Origin: Taxillus chinensis
Lineage: Eukaryota > Streptophyta > Magnoliopsida > Santalales > Loranthaceae
Direction of reading: 5' to 3'
Assembly (NCBI GenBank): GCA_023512835.1
Contig: CM042091.1
Span: 23,577,506-23,641,505 of the forward strand
DNA: 64,000 nucleotides
Position 1 is the first letter of the stretch. Every line of letters begins with the position of its first letter. This document shows positions 1 through 11,054 of the stretch, one piece after another. The notes under the pieces were generated by a model. The model made no database searches and had not been told where the DNA came from. It was given only the letters and a program-made list of their open reading frames with translations. Both the position numbers and the translations under genes were made by a program.

Positions 1-640
1 ACATAGGCTCCACATCCACAACCACATAGGCTCCATAGCGACACAAGTTAAACATCCACAGCCACACAAGCTTCCATAACCATAGGCACACAGGCTCCAC
101 AGCTACACAAACTATCATAACCACATAGCACACATAATCACATTCACAGCACATCAGATATACATATGTATCCAACAATCCACACACAATCCATAATTAT
201 CATATCCACATAGTTATCATATCAAACATAATTTTCATATCGATATAACTACCCTAGAAACTGTAAGGTTTCCCCACGCAGTCCTACCGCTGGACTAACT
301 CTAATGATCTCAACCACGAAACGAATAGCGCAGACGCCTCAACGGCCCCCGAGGTCCGCTATCATGTGAACAAACCTGAATTCTCCAGAGCCGAAACACA
401 AAGACATATCCAAACACAACTTTGCCATTGAAGGCCAACATTTATATAGGAGATCACACCTATATGAATTTACGTATATATATAAACCAATAAACCACAA
501 ATTTCCTACCACAAGGCCAAAACCCTGGGATAGGTTCAAGGAATAATAGAACCCCTACCTCAAAAGGATCCTCCTCGCTCTTGCTTCCATGCTAAACACC
601 GTCCACCCACGCGAATCACCACAGTAGTGATCAGGAGAAG

Positions 641-696
<56 letters not shown>

Positions 697-805
697 GTGG
701 CTGTGACGGCTAGCGGAATGAAGAACCCTAAACCTAAGAATAAGAGACCTCCATCTCCTTATATAGACCTCACTTATCAAATCGACGTAGTTTTGATAAG
801 TGAAC
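1..805 (-). repeat. Gypsy-A 3' LTR, distal part
   Basis: Positions 1-528 match 16797-17280 of the Gypsy-A 5' LTR, including the CACATAGGCTCCACATCC-type short repeats, the 'ggagatcacacctatatga' block and the purine/pyrimidine segments. The LTR runs off the left window edge. It contains a (CT)n tract at 643-693 and part of the LTR promoter palindrome (about 780-800). It is interrupted after 805 by a solo LTR; TGAAC at 801-805 is the left target-site copy. This copy supplies the empty-site sequence for the Copia-A insertion, as it runs uninterrupted across 528/529. Confidence 0.8.
643..693. repeat. (CT)n microsatellite in Gypsy-A LTR
   Basis: Uninterrupted CT dinucleotides over about 51 bp. Equivalent AG tracts occur at the same place, just downstream of the TATA box, in the other Gypsy LTRs of this window. 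Confidence 0.95.
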
Positions 806-1995
806 TGTCACGCCCCAATTTCCTCTCACTTGGAAATGAGGAGTAACTGCCCATGCCCGCACCCGAAGGGTCAAGGGGTTGGTGCAAGCACCTACAAAGG
901 ACTTATGTCACGGGTGCTGTCCCAAACCTGTACAACCAGGCTAACATACCACGGGGCATGCTCCTGATCCCAAACCACGTACACAAACATAGATCAAACA
1001 ATAAACATATCTCAATCTATTACATCTCAAGAAGAGTTCCAAATTTATTACAACTCAACTGGGAAAAACTCCCATCAAACCACAATATATTGTTTATAAA
1101 CAATCCAAACCATAAAACACAGGTCCACAAAAGCAATAAAATTAATAATAAGTCTTTAGCCTCAGTAGCCTACCACCATAGCTCTTTCACTTATCGCCTG
1201 CTAGACCCTGCAGAAGAATAGTTTATAGGAGGGATGAGCAAACCATAGCTCAGTAGGGTTCAAGTCTCCCTAGACCCGTCCCACTCTACAATATGCATGA
1301 CAAGTGTATGCTTGTGCTCGTGTAGTGCCTAAAACTAAACAGCACATATCACCCAGTAACACACCATTTACCTGTGCCCACACTGGAGGGCAGAGGACAC
1401 CCCGCCACCACAGCGACATGACATACCACATCCAGGCGAATGTTGCATGGTCACCAATGCAACATTTTCCACCCGAGTCAGATATGGCCATCACCTTCTC
1501 GGACGCCATACCTACCCTCAGGAATGGGTGCAAACTTAGCCCACCGTCGTGAGTGTTACACGGAGACTCAGTTCAACCCACATGTATTTGGGTACTCAAA
1601 CTCAATCATAAATTCACAGCATCTCAGCAAGTACATCATAGTACATGTCAGTAAACATAGCTCAAGCGCAAGTACATCTCAGTAATGCAACTCAGGTGTG
1701 CATTCCAGCTCAGTACAAGGTACTTAACAATATATCTCAATACAAACAGGTTAATATAGCTTAGTAAGCACAACTCAGGCATAACAAAATAACTCAACAA
1801 TGCACTCAGCTCATGCAGTGCAGCAACACTCTCAATAACATTCACAGTTTATAGTTTTACTTATGTAAGTGTTTTTGAACTATTTTGGCAAGTTTCTAGG
1901 CAAACTCAACTCATGGACATCATTCAAATCACTCTATTTTCCACACAAGGGACTTCTGGCTAAACGAGGCAGCCAAAAGAGGCAAAATGAAGGGT

Positions 1996-2022
1996 GCACG
2001 TCATATGGGCCATATGACGTGC
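1996..2022. repeat. Perfect inverted repeat (hairpin) in the solo LTR
   Basis: Arms GCACGTCATATGG and CCATATGACGTGC are perfectly complementary around a single G. A second hairpin follows at 2096-2123 with arms TGCATGCCATAT and ATATGGCATGCA around GGGG. Homologous positions in the other LTR families hold different but again self-complementary arms. Confidence 0.9.
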
Positions 2023-2372
2023 AGGGTTATTTTTGGCTCCCTGACTTCCACATGTTTCAAGGAAGACAGGGGTAAATTTTTAGACTAATTGGATGTGCAT
2101 GCCATATGGGGATATGGCATGCAAAATGGCGTGTAGCCATGTTTTTGCACAGTTTTCTTTGTTTTGTTATTCTAAAGACTTCTCTCTAAAGAACCCACCT
2201 CCAATTCTGGTTAGTTTATAAATTATTAGGCTTTAAACCTAGGATACAAGGCCTATTTTCAATTCTAGCCTCTATACTCATGCCCAACCAACCATCCAAA
2301 CAAATCCAGGCCATCCAAATCAATTCTCCCACAGATATCTATATTGAAAATCTCACAATAAACAAACACACG

Positions 2373-2374
<2 letters not shown>

Positions 2375-2429
<55 letters not shown>
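2375..2429. repeat. (TA)n microsatellite
   Basis: About 55 bp of alternating TA inside the solo LTR. The Tyr/Ile-repeat reading frames it generates on both strands are not genes. Confidence 0.95.
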
Positions 2430-2433
<4 letters not shown>

Positions 2434-3091
2434 ATATACTCATCCTCACATCCATGACAGGTAAAATCCAGAATTTTGTGAGAGAGTTTCAAGGGTTGAT
2501 TAAGAAATCCCTACCTCAAAGTCGAAGAATTCAACTGGTCGTTGTATTCTAGCAATCACGTCTCCGGGCTCCCGTCCAACCTTGGATCGCCGGCCTTGGA
2601 TTGTCCTCACCGTCTCAGGCCGTGTCTCCCTTTTTGGCAGTCTCCCTCTCTGGCCGTGTTTCTCTCTCTCTCAAGGGGTGACGACTGCTAGGGTTTTGGA
2701 ATGAGAAATCCCCTAATTTCCAAGCCCTTTTTCTTTATATATTTTCTCATATAATCAAAATGACGTAGTTTTGATTAAATGAATCCCTACATCAAAACGA
2801 CGTAGTTTTGATTAATCTAAAGCCCAGCATCTCTAAGCCTAAAGGCCAAGGTTTTCTAACCCATCTCTTAAGCTCAACAGCCCAATTCATTAAGCCTAAC
2901 AAATATTTAAAATAAATCCCTCAAATAAATATTATTTATGATATGTGAAATTCCCAAAATACCCCTCTGAGCCCAAGTATAGTCAAAATTCTCCATTCGA
3001 TTAACACATCATTGTTCTAATGTTCATTCTCTAAGACGGGATCTCTTACTTAAGGCTAACTCCAAGAACCCCTCAAATACGGGTCCTTACA

Positions 3092-3585
3092 TGAACCCCA
3101 TCATCAAAATGACATAGTTTTGATAAATGAAGCCCAGCATCAAAATGACATAATTTTGATAAATGAAACATGCTACAACCTTCCCACATCCACACAGGAC
3201 AAAAATACCCATAATTCAAACATGGCCCTTTGGGAAACGATTACCAGCATAACAAAACCAAGGTGACGGTGCAAAAATATGGCTGCACATGACAAAGACC
3301 ATGTCACATGCAAGCTCCAAATGCCCTAGGATTTTATCACAAGCTTTAGAACTAAGTTTGGAAGGCTCCCATGCAAAAACATTACTGCACGTGACAAAGT
3401 CATTGTCTCGTGCAACCTCTAAAAGCTCCCTCTTGGGCTCATCTTTTTGCCTCATGCTTGCTCATTTATATACAAATTGTTTTAGCCAATGTGTGTGGGA
3501 AGAAAACTCCCAAAAACCTGACAATTACCACTCGAAAGGCATAACCGTGACTAACCCCTCACATCCCAAAACACAAGTCATTACA
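3092..3585 (-). repeat. Gypsy-A 3' LTR, proximal part
   Basis: This continues the LTR after the solo-LTR insertion and ends in TTACA at 3581-3585, i.e. the LTR begins TGTAATGAC on the minus strand, directly next to the PPT. It holds an ATCAAAATGACATAGTTTTGAT-like promoter palindrome pair (about 3104-3163) and an imperfect hairpin at 3386-3414 (arms TGCACGTGACAA and TTGTCTCGTGCA, one mismatch). The Gypsy-C LTRs start with the same TGTAATGAC. Confidence 0.82.
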
Positions 3586-3596
3586 TCCTCTCTCCC
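3586..3596 (-). other. Polypurine tract of Gypsy-A
   Basis: On the minus strand a purine run (AGGGAGAGAGGA, 3586 onward) abuts the LTR start TGTAATG. It would prime plus-strand DNA synthesis. The same arrangement (AAGGGGGAGAGGA then TGTAATG) precedes the Gypsy-C 3' LTR at 49448-49460. The 340 bp between it and the integrase stop (3597-3931) hold no gene. Confidence 0.8.
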
Positions 3597-3931
3597 TTAA
3601 GACTTTTCATCCTCGAAAAGAAACAACATGCCACTAGAACTGCAAAGAAATGACAAACATATGAACCCCATTATGCAAAACCGCAAGCCACAATACACAA
3701 ATGGATCATACTGCACACAGCACATAAAAGGATATATGTCCACAAACGCAATAGAGCACCACCAAAATTTATAACCACATGAATCACAATGCATAAAACA
3801 CATATCCGCATGTCGCAAATACACATCTCAAATACAAGTACGTGTCTCAAAAGGACAATATACAGCACATCGCGAATAACAAGCACATAAAACCTCATCA
3901 CTAACTCTTGGTCAAAAGCCACCTCCCACCC

Positions 3932-4971
3932 TCAAGATTGTTCATCCTCGAACAACTCCGGGTGCTGCTCACGCATCAGGGACTCATGTTCCCATGTCTC
4001 CTCCTCAATGCCACGGTGCTGCCACAGCATGCGAACCAAAGGAATAGCATAACCACGTAAAAGCTTCTCCCATCGATCCAGTATACGGATAGGGGCCTCA
4101 ACAACGAACATGTCATCCTCAATATCCAATGTCCCCCAATCAATCACATTAGTTGGGTCAGGATGATACTTCTTCAACTGGGACACATGGAACACATTAT
4201 GCACCCGACTTAACCACGGTGGCAATGCTAACTGGTAGGCCACTGGCCCCACATGAGCCGTAACCTCAAAAGGACCAATAAACCACGAAGATAGCTTGGA
4301 ACCTCGCCCAAAACACCGACATCCACGACATGGAGAAACACTGAGAAACACATGATCTCCCACATAAAACTCCAAAGGTAGCCATCGCTAATCTGTATAA
4401 GATTTCTGGCGACTCTGAGCTGATAACAAGCACTGACGAAGCACCTTAACCTTCTCAGTAGCCTCTTGAACCAACTGTGGTCCCAAAAGAGCTGCCTCCC
4501 CCACCTTAGTCCAACACAAAGGTGAACGACACGGCCTCCCATATAACGCCTCAAAAGGAGCCATTCCAATGGATGCCTGATAACTATTGTTGTAGGAAAA
4601 CTCCACCAAAGGAAGGTGAGTTGCCCATGAACCCCCAAAATCTAGCACACAGGCCTTCAACATGTCCTCCAATGTCTGATTCGTCCTCTCTGTCTAACCA
4701 TCAGTCTCAGGGTGAAAAGTGATACTCATGCTAAGCTTTGTCCCCATAGCCTCCTGCAAGCCTGCCCAAAAATGGGAAGTGAACCTTGAATCTTTATCGA
4801 ACACAATCGATGATGGTACCCCATGCAATTGCACAATCTCATTCACATACAACTGGCTCAATGCCCCGATGGAATCCTGCTCTTGAACGGCAAGAAAATG
4901 GGCTGACTTGGTTAGCCGATTCATAATCACCCATATCATGTCTTTCCTCCCAGTGGTGGGTGGAAGGCCAG
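3932..4971 (-). pseudogene. Gypsy-A integrase C-terminal half with chromodomain (broken)
   Basis: From 4971 down to 3932 one frame encodes the integrase core after the TRIM insertion (starting near GRKDMIWVI), the second catalytic Asp in FDKDSRF, the Glu-bearing NQTLEDML segment, a GPF/Y-like LSSWFIGPFEV segment and a chromodomain-like tail (IPLVRMLWQHRGIEEETWE) ending in EDEQS and a stop. Two in-frame TAG stops interrupt it. One is in HPETDG*TE (4694-4696). The other is in YTD*RW, just upstream of 4388, where Gypsy-C has a CAG Gln. Integrase would join cDNA to the host chromosome, and the chromodomain is thought to steer insertion to heterochromatin. It ends 336 bp before the PPT. Confidence 0.88.
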
Positions 4972-5177
4972 TGTCACGACCCGAGCAGCGTGGTGCTGGC
5001 AGGACGTTTCTTAGTGGCACGATTCAGGAATGTATTCGTGCTACGTAAAAGAGAGGGGTTGGTTGAAAGCGTAGATGGTGTGCAGCAGAAGGTTCCAGGT
5101 AGTTCGTGGAGGAAAACGGATAGAGAAGCTAAGTGCCGCAATGGGCTGAGAGGCACAGGAAACCTGACCCCGTGACA
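4972..5177 (+). repeat. TRIM left LTR (206 bp)
   Basis: Begins TGTCACGACCCG and ends CCGTGACA, followed two bases later by the PBS. It lacks the internal segment seen in the right copy at about 5720-5930: here GGAAAACGGATA runs straight into GAGAAGCTAAGTGCCGC. Confidence 0.85.
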
Positions 5178-5179
5178 AG

Positions 5180-5192
5180 TGGTATCAGAGCC
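5180..5192 (+). other. TRIM primer-binding site (tRNA-iMet)
   Basis: TGGTATCAGAGCC is complementary to the 3' end of plant initiator Met-tRNA and lies 2 bp after the left LTR. Confidence 0.85.
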
Positions 5193-5572
5193 AAACCGGC
5201 CCGTATCCTGAAGACTCGCCAAGTACTCTCACGAGTAGCGTGATCCCAAGGTGGGAGCTCACAGAGGTGAGTCGACCGGTAGTGTCTTGCACGCCTTGCG
5301 TCCATAGAGTTAGAGTATCCTAGAGTGTGATACAGAGCTGGGCAAGGGAGTATGAAGGAGCGCATCGGAGCGATCTTGGAAGCCTCCTATCCTTTGGACA
5401 ATGGGCGAGTGGGCGAGCATCTTGGTAAAGGTGTTGCAACCTGCGGGGAAGTGATGTCCAAGATGTTGACATTGGGCGAGTGGGAGGGCGTCGAGGTAAC
5501 GATGCCATCGCCTATGGGGAAGCGGTGTCGACAAGCACAACGAGGACGTTGCGAGGATTGGGTGGAGGAGAA

Positions 5573-5986
5573 TGTCACGACCCGAGCAGCGTGGTGTTGG
5601 CGGGACGTTTCTTAGTGGCACGATTCAGGAATGTATTCGTGCTACGTAAAAGAGAGGGGTTGGTTGAAAGCGTAGATGGTGCGCAGCGGAAGGTTCCAGG
5701 CAGTTCGTGGAGGAAAACGGATGGAACCCCATCGGAGTTCAGACGTGCCGACCCGGTTGAATGCGGGGAGCACGCCGCTAGTCGAGGACTTGACGTTGAA
5801 GAAGGGATTTGGCCATCCTTACACAACCGGTCGGGAACCTGGAGCCGTTCTCCTGATGAGCCCAGTGGCAGGGTGAAACCAGTCTATGTGCGCTTCAACC
5901 CTCAAAGGCTAAACTTAGCGGACCGTGGATAAAGAAGCTAAGTGCCGCAATGGGTTGAGAGGCGCAGGAAACCTGACCACGTGACA
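5573..5986 (+). repeat. TRIM right LTR (414 bp)
   Basis: Same termini as the left LTR and near-identical over the shared parts, with an extra segment at about 5720-5930. That segment is either an insertion here or a deletion in the left LTR. It ends GTGACA at 5986 and is followed by CCAG. Confidence 0.85.
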
Positions 5987-6273
5987 CCAGTCACAAAGTC
6001 CATTGCTATGTGGTCCTACTTCCACTCCGCTATCGGTAATGGTTACAACATGCCCGCCGGCCGCTGGTGCTCACCCTTCACCTGCTGACAAGTGAGGCAC
6101 CTCGAAACAAATGCAGCCACATCACATTTCATCCCAAGCCACCAAAAATGCCCCCAAAGTGCATGGTACATCTTCATACCCCCAGGATGCATATCAACTC
6201 TAGACTGATGAAAATCCTTCATCACCTTGTCTCTGAGAGAAGAAGCCACTACCAATCGTCCCTGAAAGGACAC
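5987..6273 (-). pseudogene. Gypsy-A integrase N-terminal zinc-finger region
   Basis: On the minus strand from 6273: LSFQGR-like start, a His-His-Cys-Cys zinc-binding region (DFHQSRVDMHPGG ... SRCLTCQQVKGEH) and the [13 protein letters not shown] first catalytic segment, interrupted at the TRIM junction. The frame breaks near 6043. This is the integrase HHCC domain followed by the start of the DDE core. It lies between RNase H (right) and the TRIM (left). Unlike Gypsy-C, the CQQ at the end of the zinc finger is intact. Confidence 0.82.
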
Positions 6274-7660
6274 TCATGCTCAGGACCCTTGGTCCAATCC
6301 TCAAATAGCTCGCCAGCCTCTATACGGACACGGAGAACCTCACACTCTATATCACCCAATTGTCCCTCCCGGACTCGCGGGCACAACAAGAATAGGACTC
6401 AACACTGTCCCACCATCACGAGCAATGGGTTACCCGCAACATTGCCAACTCCATCGCTTCCACTCTCTCACTACCACCTCGGCTTTACCTTTCCTACTCA
6501 ACGCATCGCACGACATTACCCTTGCTGTTGCAAAGAGTAAAATCAAAGGTGCAAATACTCCACCCATCTTGTCCCATGAGATTCAAATCCCTTTGAGTAA
6601 AGATGTACTAAAGGCTCTTGTGATCTGAGAACACCACAAACTTTACCCTAGTAGATAATGCTACCAACTCTTCAAGGCAAAGATAACAGGCGCCAACTCA
6701 AGGTCATGGGTAGGGTAATTCTTCTCATGAGGTTTCAACCGCCTTGATCCATACGTTACCACACCGTGCTCCTGCATAAGCACACACCCCAAACCAATCC
6801 TAGACGTATCACAATACACCTCATTGGGACGTCCTCCCTAGGTAACCTCAACACAGTTAGCCTCCACAAAACAACGATAATACCCCGCCAAGCCAAGGAA
6901 ACTACGAATCTCAAAAACATTAGTTGGCCTCTCCCACGATGATACGAGCCTCAATCTTAGCTGGGTCCACTCTAACTCCATATGACACTAGATGGCCAAG
7001 AAAATGAACCTCCTGCATCCAAAGCTCACATTTGTTAAACTTAGCAAACAACCGTTGGTCCCTCAAGGTTTGCAACACGTTGCCAAATGTTCCACATGCT
7101 CCCTCTTGCTCTTGGAATACACCAAAATATCGTCAATAAACACCACCACAAATGAATCCAAGTATGGGGCAAAAATCTGGTTCATAAGATGCATGAACAC
7201 TGGGTGCATTAGTGAGCCCAAAAGGCATCACTACCCACTCATAATGCCCATATAGGCACCAAAGGATCCTGGGGATGTCCTCCTCTCTAACCCTCAATGG
7301 TGGTACCCCGACCGGATCTATCTTGAAAAACCACTAGGCCCGACTCAACCGGTGAAACAAGTCATCTATCCGAGGCAATGGATACTTGTTCTTCATAGGT
7401 ACTAAATTAAGCTTTCTATAGTCAATGCAAAGGCGAAGCGTGCCATATGTCTTCTTGGAAAAGAGCACCGGAGCACCCCGGGGTGAGGTACTCGATATGA
7501 TATACCCCCGCTTGCCAACTCCTCTATCTCGCTTTGAAGCTCCCTCAACTCATGGCCCTATATGATATGCCACTTGGGAGATTGGACCCGTCCCCAATAC
7601 CAACTCAATGGTGAACTCCACACTCCTCTTAGGTGGTAAACTCCTCAACTCCTCGGGGGG
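6274..7660 (-). pseudogene. Gypsy-A RNase H and reverse transcriptase remnant
   Basis: The minus strand of this segment is collinear with Gypsy-C 46300-47800. About 6290-6900 gives RNase H and the RNase H-integrase linker. About 6900-7250 gives the RT thumb/connection (DPAKIEA-, [17 protein letters not shown]) and the FIDDI-like catalytic region near 7140. About 7260-7650 gives the RT fingers, with a premature TAG in the GAQWF region near 7347. There are many frameshifts, so no long frame remains. The right boundary is where the sequence turns into poly-G. Confidence 0.75.
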
Positions 7661-8185
7661 GGGGGGGGGGGGGGGGGGGGGCGGGGGGGGGGGGGGGGGG
7701 GCGGGAAACAGGCGGGGGGGGGGGGGGCCCCCGGGGGGGGGGGGGGGCCCGGGGCCCCTTTCGCTTGGGGGGGTTCCGTTGGGGGTGGGCTCCGGCCGCC
7801 GCCCCTCCCCCCCGCCCCCCCCGGCGGGGGGGGGGGGGGGGCGGGGGGGGCCCCGGGCCCCCCCCCCCCGGGTCCCCCCCCCGGGCCCGCCCCCCCCCTC
7901 GGTCCCCCGGGGTTTTTGGGTTTCCCTCCGGCCCCCGTGGGGGGGGGGGGGGGTGGGGGGGCAACGGGGTGTGTGTCTCTCTTTTTTTTTTCTTCCTTAT
8001 AAAAAAAAAAACCCCCCCCCCCCTCCCCCCCCCCCCCCCCCACCCCCCCACCCCCCCCCCCCCCCACCCCCCCCCAAAAAAAAAAAAAAAAAAAAAAACC
8101 CCCGCGGCCCGCCCCCCTCCCGTTTTGTGGGGGGGGACGGGGGGGGCCGGTTTGGGTCGGTTTTCGGGCGGCGGCGGGGGGGCGG

Positions 8186-8217
<32 letters not shown>

Positions 8218-8222
8218 CGGGT

Positions 8223-8295
<73 letters not shown>

Positions 8296-8567
8296 CGGGG
8301 GGGGGGGGGGGGGGGGGGGCGGCGGGGGGCGGGGCGGGGGGCGGGCCCCCCGGCGCGGGGGGGGGGGGCCGGGCGGGCGGGGGGGGGGCGGGGGTTCGGG
8401 GCGGGGCCGGCGGGGGGGGGGGGGTTGTTGCTTTGTGTGGGGTTTGCGCCCCGGGGGGGGTCCCGCCGCCGGCGGGGGCCCCGCCCCCCGCCCCCGGGGG
8501 GGCGGGGGGGGGGCGCGGGGGGGGGGGGGCGCCCCCCCCCCTTTGGGGTGGGGCGGGGGGCGGGGGT

Positions 8568-8598
<31 letters not shown>

Positions 8599-9160
8599 CG
8601 GGCCCGGGGGGGGGGGGGCGGGGGGCCGGGGGGGGGGGGGGGGCGGGGGGTTTTGGTTTGGGGGGGGGGGGGGGCGGGGGGGGGGGGGGGGGGGGGGGGG
8701 GCTTTTGGCGGGGGGGGGGGGGGGGGGGATTGGGGGGGTTTTTTGCGGGGGGGGGGGGGGGGGCGGTCGGGCGGGGGGGGGGGGGGGGGCTTTCCGGGCG
8801 GCGGGGGCGGGCGCGGCCGAAAGGGGAGGGCCTTGGTTTTTTTCCCTCCCCCCCCAAAAAGGCGGGGGCGGGGGGGGGGTATTTTTTGGCCCCTGGGGGG
8901 GGGGTGGGGGGGGGGGGGGGAAATTCTTCTTCCCCCCCTGCCGGGGGGGGAGGGGCCGACCACCCCCCCCCAAAAAAAAAAACAACGTGTGGGGACCCCT
9001 CTTCTCCCCCCCTCGGATCCCCCAACCAAATGCAGGGGGGGGAAAAAAAACCCTACACAACCCCCAACCCCCCCCCCCCGCCCGGGGGGGAAAACCCAGA
9101 CACAACCCCCAAAGGGGGGGGGACCCCCCCAAACAAAAAAACCGAGGGCATTAGTTACAA
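7655..9160. other. Homopolymer-dominated low-quality sequence (poly-G/poly-C)
   Basis: Runs of G tens of bases long, one segment of about 70 or more near 8226-8295, alternate with C runs and A runs. Scattered single bases break them up. No element domain or promoter can be read. All frames here are poly-Gly or poly-Pro artefacts. The flanks are ordinary Gypsy pol on both sides, so I regard it as failed base calling or gap filling and not as genomic sequence. Confidence 0.85.
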
Positions 9161-9189
9161 AACCTAAAAACCCTATCAATCAACCTTTT

Positions 9190-9990
9190 TTTCACAACAT
9201 CATTTTTTTTTTTTTAATACTCCAACAAATCGCCCACAACATTTCCCTCCGGGGTATAGGCAAAGTAAAATCAAAGGGCTGCCAAATACTCCACCCATCT
9301 CCTTTGCCTCAAATTCAAGTCCTTCGGGTAAAGATGTCGAAGGCTCTTGTGATCCGAGAACACCACAAACTTTTCTCCCAAGAGGTGGGGGGGGGACCCT
9401 TTTCTCATTTTCGGGGGGGGGGGGTGGGGGTTGATTTGGTTTTTTTTTGGTTGGACAAAAATCTTGCTGCCTAAGCACACACCCCAAACCAACCCTGGAC
9501 GCATCACAATACACCTCATATGGAATATCCTCCCTAGGCCACCCTTAAGGAGGTGGTCAAACGGGTTTTGGTCTCAACGCCTGCCGACACTTTTACGTTC
9601 AATCAAACTTCACGCCCTTCCGAGTCAACGGCGGCAGAGGCGCCAAACGGGAGAACCCCTCTAAAAACGACGATAGTACCCCGCCAAACCAAGAAAACTA
9701 CGGATCTCAAAAAACGTTGGTTGGCCTCGCCCACGTGCCACGGCCTAATCTTGGCTGGGTCCACCCTAACTCCCTCGGTGACACCACATGGCCAAGAAAG
9801 TGAACCTCCCGCACCAAAACTCACACTTGCTAAACTTAGCAAGCAGGTACTGGTCCCTCAAGGCACCCTGTTGCCAAGGCTCCACATGTTCCCTCTCGGT
9901 CTTGGAATACACCAAGATATCGTCGATAAACACCACCACGAACGAGTTAGGTATGGAGCAAAGACCTGGTTCATCAATGCATGGACACGT
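9190..9990 (-). pseudogene. Second copy of Gypsy RNase H and RT segment
   Basis: On the minus strand, 9519 to 9271 encodes RNase H with GLVWGVCL, the [12 protein letters not shown] motif and [12 protein letters not shown]. From about 9990 to 9550 it covers the RT palm-to-connection segment (the region that matches 6980-7230). It repeats material already present at 6290-7250, between two poly-G blocks. That could be a real tandem duplication, but the setting suggests a collapsed or mis-joined assembly. Confidence 0.72.
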
Positions 9991-9996
9991 GGTGCA

Positions 9997-10048
<52 letters not shown>

Positions 10049-10089
10049 CGGGGGCGGGGGGGCGGGGGGGGGGGGGGGGGGCCGGGGCG

Positions 10090-10129
<40 letters not shown>

Positions 10130-10146
10130 GGGCGGGGGGGGGGGCG

Positions 10147-10206
<60 letters not shown>

Positions 10207-10518
10207 CGGGGGGGGGGGGGGGGGGGGGGGGGGGCGCGCGGCGGGGCGCCGTCGCGGGGGGCGGGGGGCGGGGGGGCGGGGGGGGGGGGGGGGGCTTGGG
10301 TGTGGGGGGGGCGCGCGGGCGCGCCCCGCCGGGGGCCCCGCGCCCGGTGGGGGGGGGGGCCTGGGGGCGGGGGGGGGCGCGGGGGGGGGGGGGGGGGGGG
10401 GGGGGGGCGCGCGTTTTTTGGGCGTGTCTTTCGTGGGGGGGGGGGGGGGGGGGGGGTTGGGGGGGGGGGGCGGGCGCTGGTTTGCCGTGGGGGGGGGGGG
10501 GGGGGGGGGGGGCTGCGT

Positions 10519-10554
<36 letters not shown>

Positions 10555-10792
10555 GGGGGGCGGGGGGGTGCGGGGGGGTCCGCCTCCTCGGGGGGGGGGG
10601 GGGGGGCGGCCGGTCCCGGGGGGGGGGGGGCGGGCGGGGGGGGTGTGGGCGGGGCGGGGGCGGGCCCTGCCGGTCGGGCGGTGGGCGGGCGGGTTCGTTT
10701 CGCGCGTGGGCTGGGGGGGGGGGGGGGGGCGGCGGGGCGGCCGCCGGCGGGCCGCGCGGGCGGGGGGGGCGCGCGGGGGGGGGGAAGGGCGT

Positions 10793-10831
<39 letters not shown>

Positions 10832-11018
10832 GGGTTCGCGCGTGGGGGGGGGGAGGGAGAGATCGAGTTGTGGTGGGGGGTTTTTGCCGTCGGGGGGAGG
10901 ACGGTTGGTTACGGGTGTGCGTTTTTGTTGGGAATGAAGGGGCGGGCGTGGTCGGCGGGGGTGGGGTGTTCGTTGGGGGGGTTGTGGGCTTGTTGCTTGT
11001 GGGGGGGGGTTTGGTGGG

Positions 11019-11054
<36 letters not shown>

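Larger units (their letters stand above)
806..3091 (-). mobile_element. Solo LTR of a Gypsy-B-like family, nested in the Gypsy-A 3' LTR
   Basis: The left end TGTCACGCCCC and right end CCTTACA are the reverse complements of a TGTAAGG...GGGCGTGACA LTR, the same termini as the Gypsy-B 5' LTR. The 5-bp target-site duplication TGAAC is perfect at 801-805 and 3092-3096. No PBS, PPT or internal coding sequence lies inside, so this is a solo LTR left by unequal LTR recombination. Two promoter palindromes (2754-2775 and 2792-2813) are present. A (TA)n run lies at 2375-2429. At about 1860-2230 there is a block in the opposite orientation that carries the long hairpins at 1996-2022 and 2096-2123, so the LTR itself may be a composite. 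Confidence 0.88.
4972..5986 (+). mobile_element. TRIM-like non-autonomous LTR element inserted in the Gypsy-A integrase
   Basis: Two direct repeats starting TGTCACGACCCGAGCAG and ending CGTGACA (4972-5177 and 5573-5986) flank an interior of about 395 bp. That interior begins with a tRNA-iMet PBS (TGGTATCAGAGCC, 5180-5192) and ends in a purine-rich PPT (GGGTGGAGGAGAA, 5560-5572). No coding sequence is recognisable. CCAG lies on both sides (4968-4971 and 5987-5990) as a target duplication. Comparison with Gypsy-C shows the host sequence resumes correctly after the element, splitting the integrase next to its first catalytic Asp. The size and content match terminal-repeat retrotransposons in miniature. 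The two repeats differ in length: the right one has about 207 extra bp. Confidence 0.85.

Noticed and set aside
1996..2022. miRNA precursor
   Set aside because: Arms of 13 bp with a 1-bp loop are too short for a plant miRNA foldback; treated as LTR hairpins.
2265..2552. Tyr/Ile-repeat frames on both strands
   Set aside because: Produced by a (TA)n microsatellite inside a solo LTR.
5352..5932. Open frames of 87-150 codons in the TRIM
   Set aside because: No recognisable domain; they cross the PBS-PPT interior and the LTR boundary of a non-coding element.
7608..9474. Very long Gly-rich and Pro-rich reading frames on both strands
   Set aside because: They are translations of poly-G/poly-C homopolymers in a low-quality block; no domain, codon structure or homologue is implied.
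7680..10850. G-quadruplex or telomere-like function for the G runs
   Set aside because: No telomeric unit or regular G-tract spacing; runs are far longer than G4 tracts and accompany duplicated pol scraps, so artefact is the simpler reading.
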